Source: Austwickia sp. (lineage in GTDB: Bacteria > Actinomycetota > Actinomycetes > Actinomycetales > Dermatophilaceae). Taken from it: 64,000 nucleotides of DNA. A program made the translations under genes and the position numbers. The DNA is taken from the NCBI GenBank assembly GCA_016711265.1, contig JADJTI010000004.1, positions 558,001-622,000 on the forward strand, in the 5' to 3' direction. Shown here piece by piece: positions 7,895 to 15,990 of the stretch; position 1 is the first letter of the stretch; every line of letters starts with the position of its first letter. A model generated the notes under the pieces. It did not search any database. It saw only the letters and a program-made list of their open reading frames with translations, and was not told the DNA's origin.

Positions 7895-8800
7895 TCACCA
7901 GCTCCAGTACAGCCCGATCATGCCGGGACCGAAATCCAGATACAGCGTGCTCAGGAGATTTCCGTTCAGGGTTGCGGTCTCCGAACGGTCCTCATCCCCG
8001 TGGTGTATCCGGGTGCGCACGCCGGCCGGGAGGGCGTCGGGGTCGAACTCGACCTCGATGAGGATCTCCCGCTGGGATTGGGTGAACCCGCGTTCCCAGC
8101 CGTCGCACGACTCCAGGGAACCGACGATCGCGTACTCGTACTCGACGAGGACCGTGTCCCCCATTGCCAGTGGCTGATTGAGCAACAGTTCCGCGACGAC
8201 CAGCCCCACCGCGGGATGCTCGATCACCCGCCCGAGTCGGCAGTTGTCCCGCGCCACGATGTACGGCGTCCCGCCGGGGTCGTCGCCGTAGAAGGCCAGG
8301 AAGCGATCCACGCCGTCCCGGGTGGCCCGCAGCACCTCGCGAATCAGGTGGCTGGCGACGCTGCGATCCGCCCGAAGCTCCAGCAGATCATGGGTCGTGA
8401 CGTGGTCGAGTTCCTCCCACGCGATCCCCAGCTCCTCGACAGCCGCGTCCACCAGGGACCCGGCGTCGAACATCTCCGCCACCGGCGGGATCTCCGAGGC
8501 GCCCGAACCGGAACGCCGGACCCGCGCTGGCAGGAGGGCGGCCAGCGAGCCACGCGGAACGTCGAGGATCTCTTCCAGGCTGCCCAGGGCCGCCAACGAC
8601 CCGGCCCGGTCTGGGCGGCTCCGGCCCGACTGCCAATAGGAGAGGGTGGCCACCGAGAGGTCGTGGCCGCGATGGCGCAGGTGGTACCGGATGCGCTCCA
8701 GGCTCAGCCCGCGAGCGCTGATCGCCGCCCGCAACGCCGCCGCGAAGCCAGCGATGTCACCCGCCGGCCCACAGGACGAGGCGATCACGTCGGTCTCCAC
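7895..8800 (-). CDS. XRE-type helix-turn-helix protein with uncharacterised C-terminal domain
   Basis: 301 residues from an ATG at 8800. Residues ~17-75 form a helix-turn-helix of the XRE type (FAAALRAAISARGLSLERIR then DLSVATLSYWQSGRSRPDRA), the usual arrangement for recognising when to bind DNA in Streptomyces-like regulators. The rest (~100-301) is acidic and mixed alpha/beta, with no domain I can name; it may sense a ligand. It is convergent with the secreted two-repeat protein and lies just beyond sigma repeat copy B. A cytoplasmic DNA-binding role is inferred from the N-terminus only. Confidence 0.75.
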   Translation of the reverse strand: METDVIASSCGPAGDIAGFAAALRAAISARGLSLERIRYHLRHRGHDLSVATLSYWQSGRSRPDRAGSLAALGSLEEILDVPRGSLAALLPARVRRSGSGASEIPPVAEMFDAGSLVDAAVEELGIAWEELDHVTTHDLLELRADRSVASHLIREVLRATRDGVDRFLAFYGDDPGGTPYIVARDNCRLGRVIEHPAVGLVVAELLLNQPLAMGDTVLVEYEYAIVGSLESCDGWERGFTQSQREILIEVEFDPDALPAGVRTRIHHGDEDRSETATLNGNLLSTLYLDFGPGMIGLYWSW

Positions 8801-8936
8801 GGCGTTACCGTAGCGATGTCACGCTCCATGAGGTCAGGACCGCAGGTCACGGGGCCTTCGATGCTCGCGCGACCCCGACCTCGACCCCGACCCGGGCCTG
8901 TGTGCGGTGTGGGCCCGGGCCTGTGTCGGGTGCTGG

Positions 8937-9895
8937 TCAGGCGGTGTGGGCGGTGGGTTGGTCGGTGGGGGTCAGGGTGAGCCGGTCACGGTAACTGGTC
9001 CGCGTCGCGATATGGGCGTAATACGCCGCCTTACGACGAGCCACCGCACCCGTGGCGTTACTGGGCGCCGACACCTGATCCGGATCAAGTTGAGCGTTCA
9101 TTCCATCACGCAACAACTTCAACGCCTCCGCCCGCATCTGCGAGATCCGCGACTCGGTCACCCCCAACTCATCAGCCAACTCCCGCATCGGACGATCCTC
9201 GAAGAAACACCCACGAATCACCGACTGCAACCGCTCCGGCAACGTATGAATCGCATCCCGCAAGTACGCCGTCCGCTCCCGCGCAATCAACGTCGCCTCC
9301 GGCGTCTGCGTCGTCGCCGGCAAAATCGCATCCGCACCAGCAGTGTCGGTGATCACATCCAACCGCAACACCACACTCGAATGCAGATCCGCGTCCAAAC
9401 GCTCCAAATCCCCGTGGACACACCCATCGCCGCCGCGGTCTCCACATCCGAAGGACGCCGACCCAACTCCGCAGCCAACGCATCATGAACCGCGTCCCGC
9501 CGACGAACCTTGGCCCGCAACGACCGCGTCGCCCAATCCGCCGACCGCAACTCATCCAACAACGCCCCACGAATCCGGCGCACCGCGTACCGCCCGAACG
9601 GCACACCCAAACTCGGATCGAACGACCGCGCAGCCATCGCCAACGCCGCCATCCCCGCCGACACCAAATCATCGGTGTACACATGCCCCGGCAACCGCGA
9701 ACTGATCGCCCGAACCTCAAAATGCACCAACGGCAGATGCGCCCGGCACAACTGGTCGACATCAAGTACTTCAGGCGTCCCGGACTGGTCAACGGGAGCG
9801 GCAGCGTTCTGCAGGTAAGCGGTCACGTAATGAAAGTAAGAAACAGGTAACGAGAACCCCAAGAAACGCCCAACCACTGAGACACCACAGGTCAC
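8937..9895 (-). pseudogene. second FliA/WhiG-type sigma gene, single-base frameshift
   Basis: Duplicate of the sigma gene at 3555-4514. The N-terminal part (about 160 residues, regions 1 and 2, up to GVSTG) and the C-terminal part (from about LDADLHSS, regions 3 and 4) are intact but in different frames. A CCCCC run in copy A is CCCC here (about 9411-9414). Unless corrected, translation would yield a 180-residue product lacking the -35-recognising region 4. Upstream DNA, including the operator-like palindromes, is unchanged. It faces away from flgN, the usual place for a motility sigma gene, so it could be the ancestral locus. A base-call error in the homopolymer is a real alternative. Confidence 0.85.
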
Positions 9896-9947
9896 AGCCT
9901 CGGACTTTGCGATTCCTATACCTTTTTGGACACTCGCTTAGATGCAA

Positions 9948-9973
9948 CGTAACCGATTACGGAAGCGCTTACA
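9948..9973. promoter_or_regulatory. tandem LacI-operator-like palindromes upstream of sigma copy B
   Basis: The same two palindromes as at 4567-4592, base for base, in the upstream part of the second repeat copy. Here they lie between the divergent sigma pseudogene and flgN, so they could influence either. Confidence 0.3.
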
Positions 9974-10129
9974 CACTCCCAGACCCCCCAACCCGTTTAC
10001 CCCCACTTTACGAACCCCAGATATTGGACAACCGACCAACTCCTCAGCTCTATGGGATCGATGACGACGGCATCCTCAGGCCCGGGCGTTGCCCGACGAT
10101 GAGAGGGCCGTGACTGAGATGAGGCATGT

Positions 10130-10648
10130 GTGAAGGCCCCGGCCGCCGATGACGCCACGCTGATCGCCCTCTCCGATCTCTCGGCCGGACTATGGCGCAT
10201 CCAGGAGTTGCTGGAACTGCTGACCTACAAACTGGAGGTCCAGCACGTCCTGATCGAAACCGGCAGGGCTCGCTGGATGGGCCGCTCGACCCGCGAGATC
10301 GATGTGGTCCTGCAGGAGATGCGCGAGGCTGAGCTGATGCGCGCCGTCGACGCTGGACCGGTCTGCGACGCTCTCGGCCTCTCCCCCGATACCCCGTTGA
10401 GTGATATCGCCGCTGCTGCACCGATCCCCTGGAACAGCGTGCTCGACGAGCACCGGACCGCCCTGACCAAGGCGACCCGTGAGCTCGCCACCCTCAGCCG
10501 CTCCAACAGCGACATGTTGGAGGCCAGTTACCGTGCGGTCAAGGAGACTCTCGACCGGTTCAACCACAGCTCGGAAGCGCCGACGTACACCGCCCGCGGT
10601 GCCCGCGAGGCCGCGCGTACCACGCACCTGTTCGACCAGATCACCTGA
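10130..10648 (+). CDS. flgN: FlgN-like flagellar export chaperone
   Basis: 172 residues from a GTG at 10130, with GATGAGG just upstream. The protein is almost entirely helical. The N-terminal half (LSAGLWRIQELLELLTYKLE, VQHVLIETGRARWMGRSTRE, IDVVLQEMREAELMRA) has the pattern of FlgN proteins, which bind the hook-filament junction proteins FlgK and FlgL in the cytoplasm before export. The C-terminal half carries a long helix (ALTKATRELATLSRSNSDML) ending in an unstructured tail, where FlgN binds its clients. It is followed by fliW and csrA, the usual actinobacterial order, but flgK and flgL, normally between, are missing. Confidence 0.78.
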   Translation: MKAPAADDATLIALSDLSAGLWRIQELLELLTYKLEVQHVLIETGRARWMGRSTREIDVVLQEMREAELMRAVDAGPVCDALGLSPDTPLSDIAAAAPIPWNSVLDEHRTALTKATRELATLSRSNSDMLEASYRAVKETLDRFNHSSEAPTYTARGAREAARTTHLFDQIT

Positions 10649-10702
10649 GCTCAGCCCACCTCACCCCGAGAACGCAGTTCGTGTCGCTAGGAGAGAGACA
10701 CC

Positions 10703-11104
10703 ATGACGGCAACCATTGCCCCGGCCGCGACGGCCGACATCACCATGCCGACCGGGATGGTCGGATTCCCCGCCGCTCACCGTTTCCTGTTGCACCCGCA
10801 TCAGGAGGGGGTCTTCGCCATGGAGTGCCTGGACGACCCGGACCTCGGGTTCGTCGTGATCGCTCCGTCCCTGTTCTTCCCCCACTACGCGCCGGTCATC
10901 GACAGCGCCACCACGCAGGCCCTTGGCCTGGAGAGCGCGAGCGACGCGCTCGTGCTCCTGGTCGTGACCGTCGGCACCGCCGACCGACCGGCCCACGCGA
11001 ATCTGCTTGCGCCGCTGGTGGTTAACCGCCACACCAAGGTAGCGTCGCAGGTCGTACTCTCCGACTCCGAGCTGCCGCTGCGCGCACCCATCCCGGAGGG
11101 CTGA
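10703..11104 (+). CDS. fliW: flagellar assembly factor FliW
   Basis: 133 residues from an ATG at 10703 with AGGAG about 10 bases before. FliW is a small beta-barrel protein that binds flagellin and, when free, binds and blocks CsrA. Visible family features are GMVGFPAAHRFLLHP near the N-terminus (the G-x-x-GFP motif), LDDPDLGFVVIAPSLFFPHY in the centre, VLLVVTVG, and the conserved NLLAPLVVNRHTKVASQVVL at ~105-125. Gene order flgN-fliW-csrA supports the assignment. A flagellin-like partner is present at 2541-3503. Confidence 0.92.
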   Translation: MTATIAPAATADITMPTGMVGFPAAHRFLLHPHQEGVFAMECLDDPDLGFVVIAPSLFFPHYAPVIDSATTQALGLESASDALVLLVVTVGTADRPAHANLLAPLVVNRHTKVASQVVLSDSELPLRAPIPEG

Positions 11105-11111
11105 TCCGACC

Positions 11112-11143
11112 CGGTCGGGGCAGCCTCTCCCTCGCCCCGACCG
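11112..11143 (+). promoter_or_regulatory. hairpin in the fliW-csrA gap, abutting the csrA ribosome-binding site
   Basis: A perfect 10-bp GC-rich stem (CGGTCGGGGC and its complement) closes a 12-base pyrimidine-rich loop. The last stem base overlaps the start of the GAAGGA ribosome-binding site of csrA at 11143-11148. It could act as an attenuating terminator or hold back csrA translation. Confidence 0.55.
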
Positions 11144-11154
11144 AAGGAAGCCTC

Positions 11155-11475
11155 GTGCTTGTCCTCAGCCGCCGCCCTCAGCAAAGCCTGCTGATCGGGC
11201 ACGACGTCGTCATCACCGTGCTCGAAGTCAACGGTGACACCGTACGGATCGGCATCTCCGCACCGCCGGAGGTACAGATCCACCGCGAGGAGGTCTACCG
11301 GGACCTTCAGCGCAGCAACCGAGAGGCGGCCGCCGGCCCCGGCCGCGCTGCCGACTTCACCCGTCAGCTCAAGCCACGGCGCCCGCAGGACGGGGCGCAG
11401 GTCCAGCGAACGGTTCAGCCCACGACGCCGGCGGACAGCGAGGCCGACTCGGCCGAGGAACATGGCTCACCGTGA
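11155..11475 (+). CDS. csrA: carbon storage regulator CsrA with extended C-terminal tail
   Basis: 106 residues from a GTG at 11155 with GAAGGA upstream. Residues 1-60 are a complete CsrA RNA-binding domain: MLVLSRRPQQSLLIG, DVVITVLEVNGDTVRIGIS and APPEVQIHREEVY, including the RNA-contacting Arg in LSRR and the conserved IHREEVY helix entry. CsrA dimers bind GGA motifs in mRNA leaders, classically repressing flagellin translation, and are antagonised by FliW. About 45 extra residues rich in Arg, Pro, Glu and Asp follow the core, longer than typical (60-75 aa). The tail may add FliW contacts or be disordered. Cytoplasmic. Confidence 0.95.
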   Translation: MLVLSRRPQQSLLIGHDVVITVLEVNGDTVRIGISAPPEVQIHREEVYRDLQRSNREAAAGPGRAADFTRQLKPRRPQDGAQVQRTVQPTTPADSEADSAEEHGSP

Positions 11476-11515
11476 CCGAGCGTGACCGGCGGTGGGGATG
11501 ACCGTTCGCTAACCG

Positions 11516-11722
11516 CTACGTCATCGGTCCCGAGGCTTGATCCAAGAGCGCGTAGACCTCAGCGGCGCGATAGCGGCGATGTCCCCCCAAGGTCCGCAAC
11601 GACGTCAGTTTTCCCGAGATCGCCCATCGGGTGACCGTCTTGGGGTCGACCCGGAACAGTGCCGCCACCTCGGCGGGTGTCAGCAATTCGTCCGCGGGTT
11701 CGTGTGGACTCGATTCGGGCAC
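11516..11722 (-). CDS. bldC: BldC-like MerR-family DNA-binding protein
   Basis: 68 residues from an ATG at 11722. It consists of just the winged-helix part of a MerR regulator: LLTPAEVAALFRVDPKTVTR, WAISGKLTSLRTLGGHRRYR, then EVYALLDQ. This matches BldC, a developmental regulator in Streptomyces that binds direct repeats cooperatively without a ligand domain. Neighbouring DUF3073 and purM genes are the conserved actinobacterial context. Confidence 0.92.
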   Translation of the reverse strand: MPESSPHEPADELLTPAEVAALFRVDPKTVTRWAISGKLTSLRTLGGHRRYRAAEVYALLDQASGPMT

Positions 11723-11904
11723 GGAAGTCCCCTTTCCCGCCTGCTGCTCAGCGACATCTCTTACTGTCGAGACTAGCTGAAGCAGCGTTCAAAAAACGGC
11801 ATGATCAGGGGCAAACTGGCGCACGCCAGGCATGGGCGGCTGCCGGCCGACCCGGCGTGGCAGGCCGGGTCAAGCGCCGCAGCGCCGCCCCAAGGCGACC
11901 CCAC

Positions 11905-11959
11905 ACGGGGCCGGCACGGGGCCAACACGGGGCCAACACGGGGCCGACACGGGCGCAGG
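11905..11959. repeat. 11-bp tandem repeat in the bldC-DUF3073 intergenic region
   Basis: Four near-perfect 11-bp units (ACGGGGCCAAC with changes at the last three bases) and a decayed fifth lie in the 431-bp gap between bldC (start at 11722) and the DUF3073 gene (start at 12154). Otherwise this gap shows no protein gene I can support. It should contain both divergent promoters. Confidence 0.7.
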
Positions 11960-12153
11960 GCGGGCAGGCACGGGGTCGCCGCCAGGTGGCCGGTACGCCC
12001 GACGCCAGGCGGTTCCAGCTATTCGCCGCCACCATGTACGGTAGGCAGCACGAACATACGAGATTCCCGGAGCCGCTCCGTGGTGACCAGGCCCATGTGA
12101 CATGACCTGGCCGTCGCGATGCCGCCCGGCAGACGCGTGAGGGGGTCGACGCC

Positions 12154-12336
12154 ATGGGGCGCGGCCGTGCGAAGGCCAAGCAGACCAAGGTCGCCCGGGA
12201 GCTGAAGTACTCCAGCCCGGACATGGACTTGAGCGCGCTTGAGCGAGAGCTTCACGGGCAGCAATACAAGGGCGCTGACGCCAAGTCAGACGACGACCTC
12301 GACGACGACCAAGACGAGACCTGGATCAAGCGCTGA
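12154..12336 (+). CDS. DUF3073 small protein
   Basis: 60 residues starting MGRGRAKAKQTKVARELKYS, the invariant start of the actinobacterial DUF3073 family, followed by an acidic stretch (KSDDDLDDDQDE). A basic N-terminus with an acidic C-terminus suggests a nucleic-acid-associated small protein, but its role is unknown. It sits between bldC and purM as in many actinobacteria. Confidence 0.9.
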   Translation: MGRGRAKAKQTKVARELKYSSPDMDLSALERELHGQQYKGADAKSDDDLDDDQDETWIKR

Positions 12337-12406
12337 CCCGGCGGTACGCCCAGGAACTGCCGAAGCCCCTCACCTCGGCACCCGGGCGCACCGCACTTCG
12401 GGGAGT

Positions 12407-13549
12407 TCAGGGGTTCATGCGGCCGGGGTGCACACCAACCAGTTGCGCGCCGCCGCCATTGACTCCTTTGGCGCCGTGAACCACCGGAGCACCGAGGTGC
12501 GCCTGCGACTCCGGCACCACCGTGCCGATCTGCCATGCCGACAGCCCGTATCGCGCCAGATGCGCGGCCGCCCGATCCGCGTGATCCGCGGGCAGGGCCG
12601 CCACGAAACCCACCCCCTGGTTGAAGGTTCTCTCGGCGTCGGCCTGCGGTACCCGACCAGCCAGAGTCAACACCTCGAACACCGCTGGGGGGCGCCAGCT
12701 GGCCCGGTCCAGAATGGCGAGCGTGCCGGACGGTAGGACTCGAGCCACGTTGGCGGCCAGCCCGCCACCGGTCACGTGGCTCAGCGCGTGCACCTCGACG
12801 TCGGGCTCGTCGATGAGGGCGATCAGGTCGCGCGCATACACCCGGGTGGGTTCCAGCAATTCCTCACCGAGGGTCCGCCCGAACTCTGCAACCCGGCGCT
12901 CCCATGACCACCCCGCCTCCCGGACGATGGCTCGCACCAGGGAAAAGCCGTTGGCGTGCAACCCCGAGGAGGGGATAGCCAGCAGGGCGTCCCCCACCTG
13001 CACGCGATGCGGACCCAGCAGGTCGTCGTACTCCACGACTCCCGTTGCGGCCCCGGCCACGTCGTACTCCTGCGGGCCCAGCAGTCCCGGGTGTTCCGCC
13101 GTTTCTCCCCCGATGAGGGCACAGCCCGCGGCGCGGCAGCCGGCCGCGATCCCCGCCACGATCGCCGCGATCCGCTCCGGCACGACCCGCCCGCAGGCGA
13201 TGTAGTCGGTCAGGAAGAGCGGGCGGGCGCCCGTGACGACGATGTCATCGACCACCATGCCCACCAGGTCGATGCCGATCGTGTCATGACGATCCAGCGC
13301 CGCGGCGATCGCGACCTTCGTGCCCACCCCGTCCGTCGAGGTGGCCAGGACCGGGCGCCGCATGCCGGTCAACGCGGAGGCGTCGAACAGGCCGGCGAAA
13401 CCACCCAGTCCCCCCAGCACCTCGGGGCGCTGGGCCGACCGCACCGACGCCTTCATCAGCTCCACGGCCCGGTCCCCGGCCTCGACGTCAACGCCCGCAG
13501 CGGCATACGTCAGAGACTGCGGGCTCTGCGGACGATTCACGGACGACAC
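12407..13549 (-). CDS. purM: phosphoribosylformylglycinamidine cyclo-ligase
   Basis: 380 residues from the ATG at 13549. It catalyses ATP-dependent ring closure of FGAM to AIR, step five of purine synthesis. Landmarks are TYAAAGVDVEAGDRAVELMK at the N-terminus, STDGVGTKVAIA (~70), IGIDLVGMVVDDIVVTGARP (~92), FLTDYIACG, ALIGGETAEHPG (~140), a central VGDALLAIPSSGLHANGFSL and HVTGGGLAANVARV (~260). It lies 53 bp downstream of purF on the same strand. The last ~25 residues are less conserved. Confidence 0.97.
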   Translation of the reverse strand: MSSVNRPQSPQSLTYAAAGVDVEAGDRAVELMKASVRSAQRPEVLGGLGGFAGLFDASALTGMRRPVLATSTDGVGTKVAIAAALDRHDTIGIDLVGMVVDDIVVTGARPLFLTDYIACGRVVPERIAAIVAGIAAGCRAAGCALIGGETAEHPGLLGPQEYDVAGAATGVVEYDDLLGPHRVQVGDALLAIPSSGLHANGFSLVRAIVREAGWSWERRVAEFGRTLGEELLEPTRVYARDLIALIDEPDVEVHALSHVTGGGLAANVARVLPSGTLAILDRASWRPPAVFEVLTLAGRVPQADAERTFNQGVGFVAALPADHADRAAAHLARYGLSAWQIGTVVPESQAHLGAPVVHGAKGVNGGGAQLVGVHPGRMNP

Positions 13550-13602
13550 CTTTCGACGTGATCTCGGCGCTGGCTCGCGCCTGGGCTACTCAGGCGCCCG
13601 GG

Positions 13603-15126
13603 TCAGCGGGCGACGTACGGCGTGGACTCATCGGGATTGCCCGGCAGGGTCGCGGCCACCCGACGAAGCTCCAGGACGTCCTTGCCCAGCTGGTCGGCTT
13701 CGGGCAGCGGGATCGGGTACACCCCGTCGAAGCAGGCCAGGCACAACCGCTGCGGCGGCTGGCCGGTCGCGGCCACCATGGCCTCCGGGCTGATGTATCC
13801 CAAGGAATCCGCCCCGATGCTGCGCCTGATCGCGTCCGTGTCGAGCCCATTGGCGATCAGTTCCGCCCGGGTCGCGAAGTCGATGCCGTAGAAACAGGGC
13901 CACTTCACCGGCGGCGAGGAGATCCGGACGTGCACCTGCGCGGCGCCGGCCTCGCGCAGCATCCTGACCAGTGCCCGCTGGGTGTTGCCGCGCACGATCG
14001 AGTCGTCCACGACCACCAGCCGTCGGCCGTTGATCGCCTCGCGGAGGGGATTGAGCTTCAGCCGGATACCGAGCTGGCGGATGGTTTGGCTGGGCGAGAT
14101 GAAGGTCCGCCCGACGTAGGCGTTCTTGACCAGGCCCTGACCGTACGGAATACCCGAGGCCTCGGCGTACCCGATGGCCGACGGGATCCCCGAATCCGGG
14201 GTCGGCATCACCATGTCCGCCTCGACAGGGTGCTCCCGTGCGAGCCGCCGGCCCATCTCCACCCGGCACTCATAGATCCCGCGGCCACCGATCGAGGTGT
14301 CCGGTCGGGCGAGGTAGACGTACTCGAAGACACAGCCACGCGGCTCGGCCTCGGCGAAACGTTGCGAACGCAGCCCGTCGACATCGATCGCGATCAGCTC
14401 ACCCGGCTCCACCTCGCGGACGAAGCTGGCCCCGACGATGTCCAGCGCGGCGGTCTCGCTGGCCACCACCCAGCCGCGATCGAGCCGGCCCAGCACCAGC
14501 GGACGAATGCCCAGCGCATCCCGGGCGGCGTACAAGGTGTGCTCATCCATGAACACGAAGCAGAACGCACCACGGATCTTCGGGAGGATGGCCATCGCGC
14601 GATGCTCCAGCGTCCGATGATGACTGCCCGACAGCAACGCCGTGACCAGCGCAGTGTCGGTGGTGTTCCCCCGGCCCAACTCGCTGTCGGGGTGCAACAC
14701 GTGATCCTTGGCGTACACCAGGTCGCGCAGCTGCGCCGAGTTGATGAGATTGCCGTTATGCGCCAAGGCGATCGTGGACTCATCGGTACCGCCGAGGGTG
14801 GGTTGCGCGTTCTCCCACGTGGATCCGCCGGTGGTGGAGTAGCGGGTGTGGCCGATGGCCACGTGACCGCGCATCTGGGTCAGGGCGTGTTCGTTGAACA
14901 CCTGCGCGACCAGGCCCATGTCCTTGAAGACCAGCACCCGGGAGCCGTCGCTGGTGGCGATGCCCGCCGATTCCTGGCCGCGGTGCTGCAAGGCGTACAG
15001 GCCGTAGTACGTCAGCTTGGCGACCTCTTCACCGGGCGCCCACACACCGAAGACGCCACACGCATCCTGCGGTCCCTTCTCCCCCGGGAGAAGGTCGTGA
15101 TTGAGCCGTCCATCGCCGCGGGCCAC
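13603..15126 (-). CDS. purF: amidophosphoribosyltransferase
   Basis: 507 residues from a GTG at 15126, which gives MARGDGRLNHDLL and then a 22-residue propeptide before the catalytic Cys in QDACGVFGV. PurF moves glutamine amide nitrogen to PRPP, the first committed purine step. The glutaminase domain shows LQHRGQESAGI, HTRYSTTGGS and ALAHNGNLINS. The transferase domain shows the PRPP loop VVVDDSIVRGNTQ (~355) and MPTPDSGIPSAIGYA. C-terminal Cys residues (ELIANG after WPCFYGID, and LCLACFDG) fit the Fe-S cluster seen in Bacillus-type PurF. It is the third gene of a minus-strand run. Confidence 0.97.
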   Translation of the reverse strand: MARGDGRLNHDLLPGEKGPQDACGVFGVWAPGEEVAKLTYYGLYALQHRGQESAGIATSDGSRVLVFKDMGLVAQVFNEHALTQMRGHVAIGHTRYSTTGGSTWENAQPTLGGTDESTIALAHNGNLINSAQLRDLVYAKDHVLHPDSELGRGNTTDTALVTALLSGSHHRTLEHRAMAILPKIRGAFCFVFMDEHTLYAARDALGIRPLVLGRLDRGWVVASETAALDIVGASFVREVEPGELIAIDVDGLRSQRFAEAEPRGCVFEYVYLARPDTSIGGRGIYECRVEMGRRLAREHPVEADMVMPTPDSGIPSAIGYAEASGIPYGQGLVKNAYVGRTFISPSQTIRQLGIRLKLNPLREAINGRRLVVVDDSIVRGNTQRALVRMLREAGAAQVHVRISSPPVKWPCFYGIDFATRAELIANGLDTDAIRRSIGADSLGYISPEAMVAATGQPPQRLCLACFDGVYPIPLPEADQLGKDVLELRRVAATLPGNPDESTPYVAR

Positions 15127-15193
15127 ACCGTCAGTCTCGCACAGCCGTCCCGGCCATCCGGGGCCGACGCCCGCCCGAGCGACACCGCCCGAC

Positions 15194-15502
15194 TCAGCCG
15201 CGCCGATCCAGCAGCACCGCCACCACCCCGGCGACCAAGGTGCCCACCAGTGCCCACGCCAGACCGACGAACGCCATCGCCGACACGCTCGAAGCCCGCG
15301 GTGACGCCGACGGCCCGCCAACAGCGATGACGGCCCCCACCAGGAAGCCGAGCAGGGCTCCGGTCAGGATGAAGCTGCGGAACTTGACCGTACGCCGCAC
15401 CCGGTACCAGCCGGGGGCCAGGGTCGGGTCGGCGGAGGATTCCCGGGAGGCGTGGTGGTCTCGGGACGAGTCGGCGTCGGGCACGCCTCCCACCCTAGTC
15501 AT
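15194..15502 (-). CDS. small two-helix membrane protein
   Basis: 102 residues from an ATG at 15502, just 3 bp after the stop of the preceding sterol-carrier-like gene and upstream of purF. The first 45 residues are hydrophilic. Two membrane helices follow (FILTGALLGFLVGAVIAVGG and AFVGLAWALVGTLVAGVVAV) with an RRG tail. Similar unnamed membrane proteins sit beside purF in other actinobacteria. No function can be read. Confidence 0.75.
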   Translation of the reverse strand: MTRVGGVPDADSSRDHHASRESSADPTLAPGWYRVRRTVKFRSFILTGALLGFLVGAVIAVGGPSASPRASSVSAMAFVGLAWALVGTLVAGVVAVLLDRRG

Positions 15503-15505
15503 CGC

Positions 15506-15913
15506 CTAGCCATCACCCCCGGCAACCACCCGGGAGGCAGGATCGAGCAGCGGCAGAAAGGCGTCGAGGTCGGCGCGCTGACCGCTAGCCCTGACCCGGC
15601 CCGATCCGGTCGCCTCCGCCCAGGTGATCAGTCCCGTCGCCAGCGCCAACCAGGTGTCGGGATCGGTCTCCACGACGTTCGGCGGGGTCCCCCGCGTGTG
15701 CCGGGGGCCCTGGATGCACTGCACCACCCCCACCGGCGGAACCCTGACCTCCACACTCCTGCCGGGAGCGTGGTCGGCCAGAACCTGCAACGCGTACCGT
15801 ACGGCCGTTGCCAGGAGCGCTCGGTCCGCGGGCGGGCCGCCGGTGGACCGAGCCTGGCGCCAGGCGTTGATCGCCGCCATCCCGGCCCCCGGATCCAGTC
15901 GTCGTACCGCCAT
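15506..15913 (-). CDS. sterol-carrier-family (SCP2-like) protein
   Basis: 135 residues from the ATG at 15913, chosen because GGGAGG lies about 9 bp upstream. MAVRRLDPGAGMAAINAW at the start and EVRVPPVGVVQCIQGPRH plus DPDTWLALATGLITWAEA in the second half match the actinobacterial sterol-carrier-like family found next to purF. It probably binds a hydrophobic molecule, but the ligand is unknown. The gene starts the run that continues through the small membrane protein to purF and purM. Confidence 0.8.
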   Translation of the reverse strand: MAVRRLDPGAGMAAINAWRQARSTGGPPADRALLATAVRYALQVLADHAPGRSVEVRVPPVGVVQCIQGPRHTRGTPPNVVETDPDTWLALATGLITWAEATGSGRVRASGQRADLDAFLPLLDPASRVVAGGDG

Positions 15914-15990
15914 GGCGACCATCCTCCCAGCCGAGGATGGTCGGCGGGACGGCTTGCCGTGACCGGGCCCGACAGCACACAGTGGCATCC

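Larger units (their letters stand above)
8929..10040. repeat. direct repeat copy B (about 1.1 kb), contains frameshifted sigma gene
   Basis: Counterpart of 3547-4659 in direct orientation. The offset is 5382 bases until about 9411, where one C of a five-C run is missing, and 5381 after it. The right junction (after ACCAAC at 10040) leads into the flgN side; copy A at the same point continues into AAGGAGG. All substitutions in the coding part that I could compare are synonymous. Confidence 0.95.
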
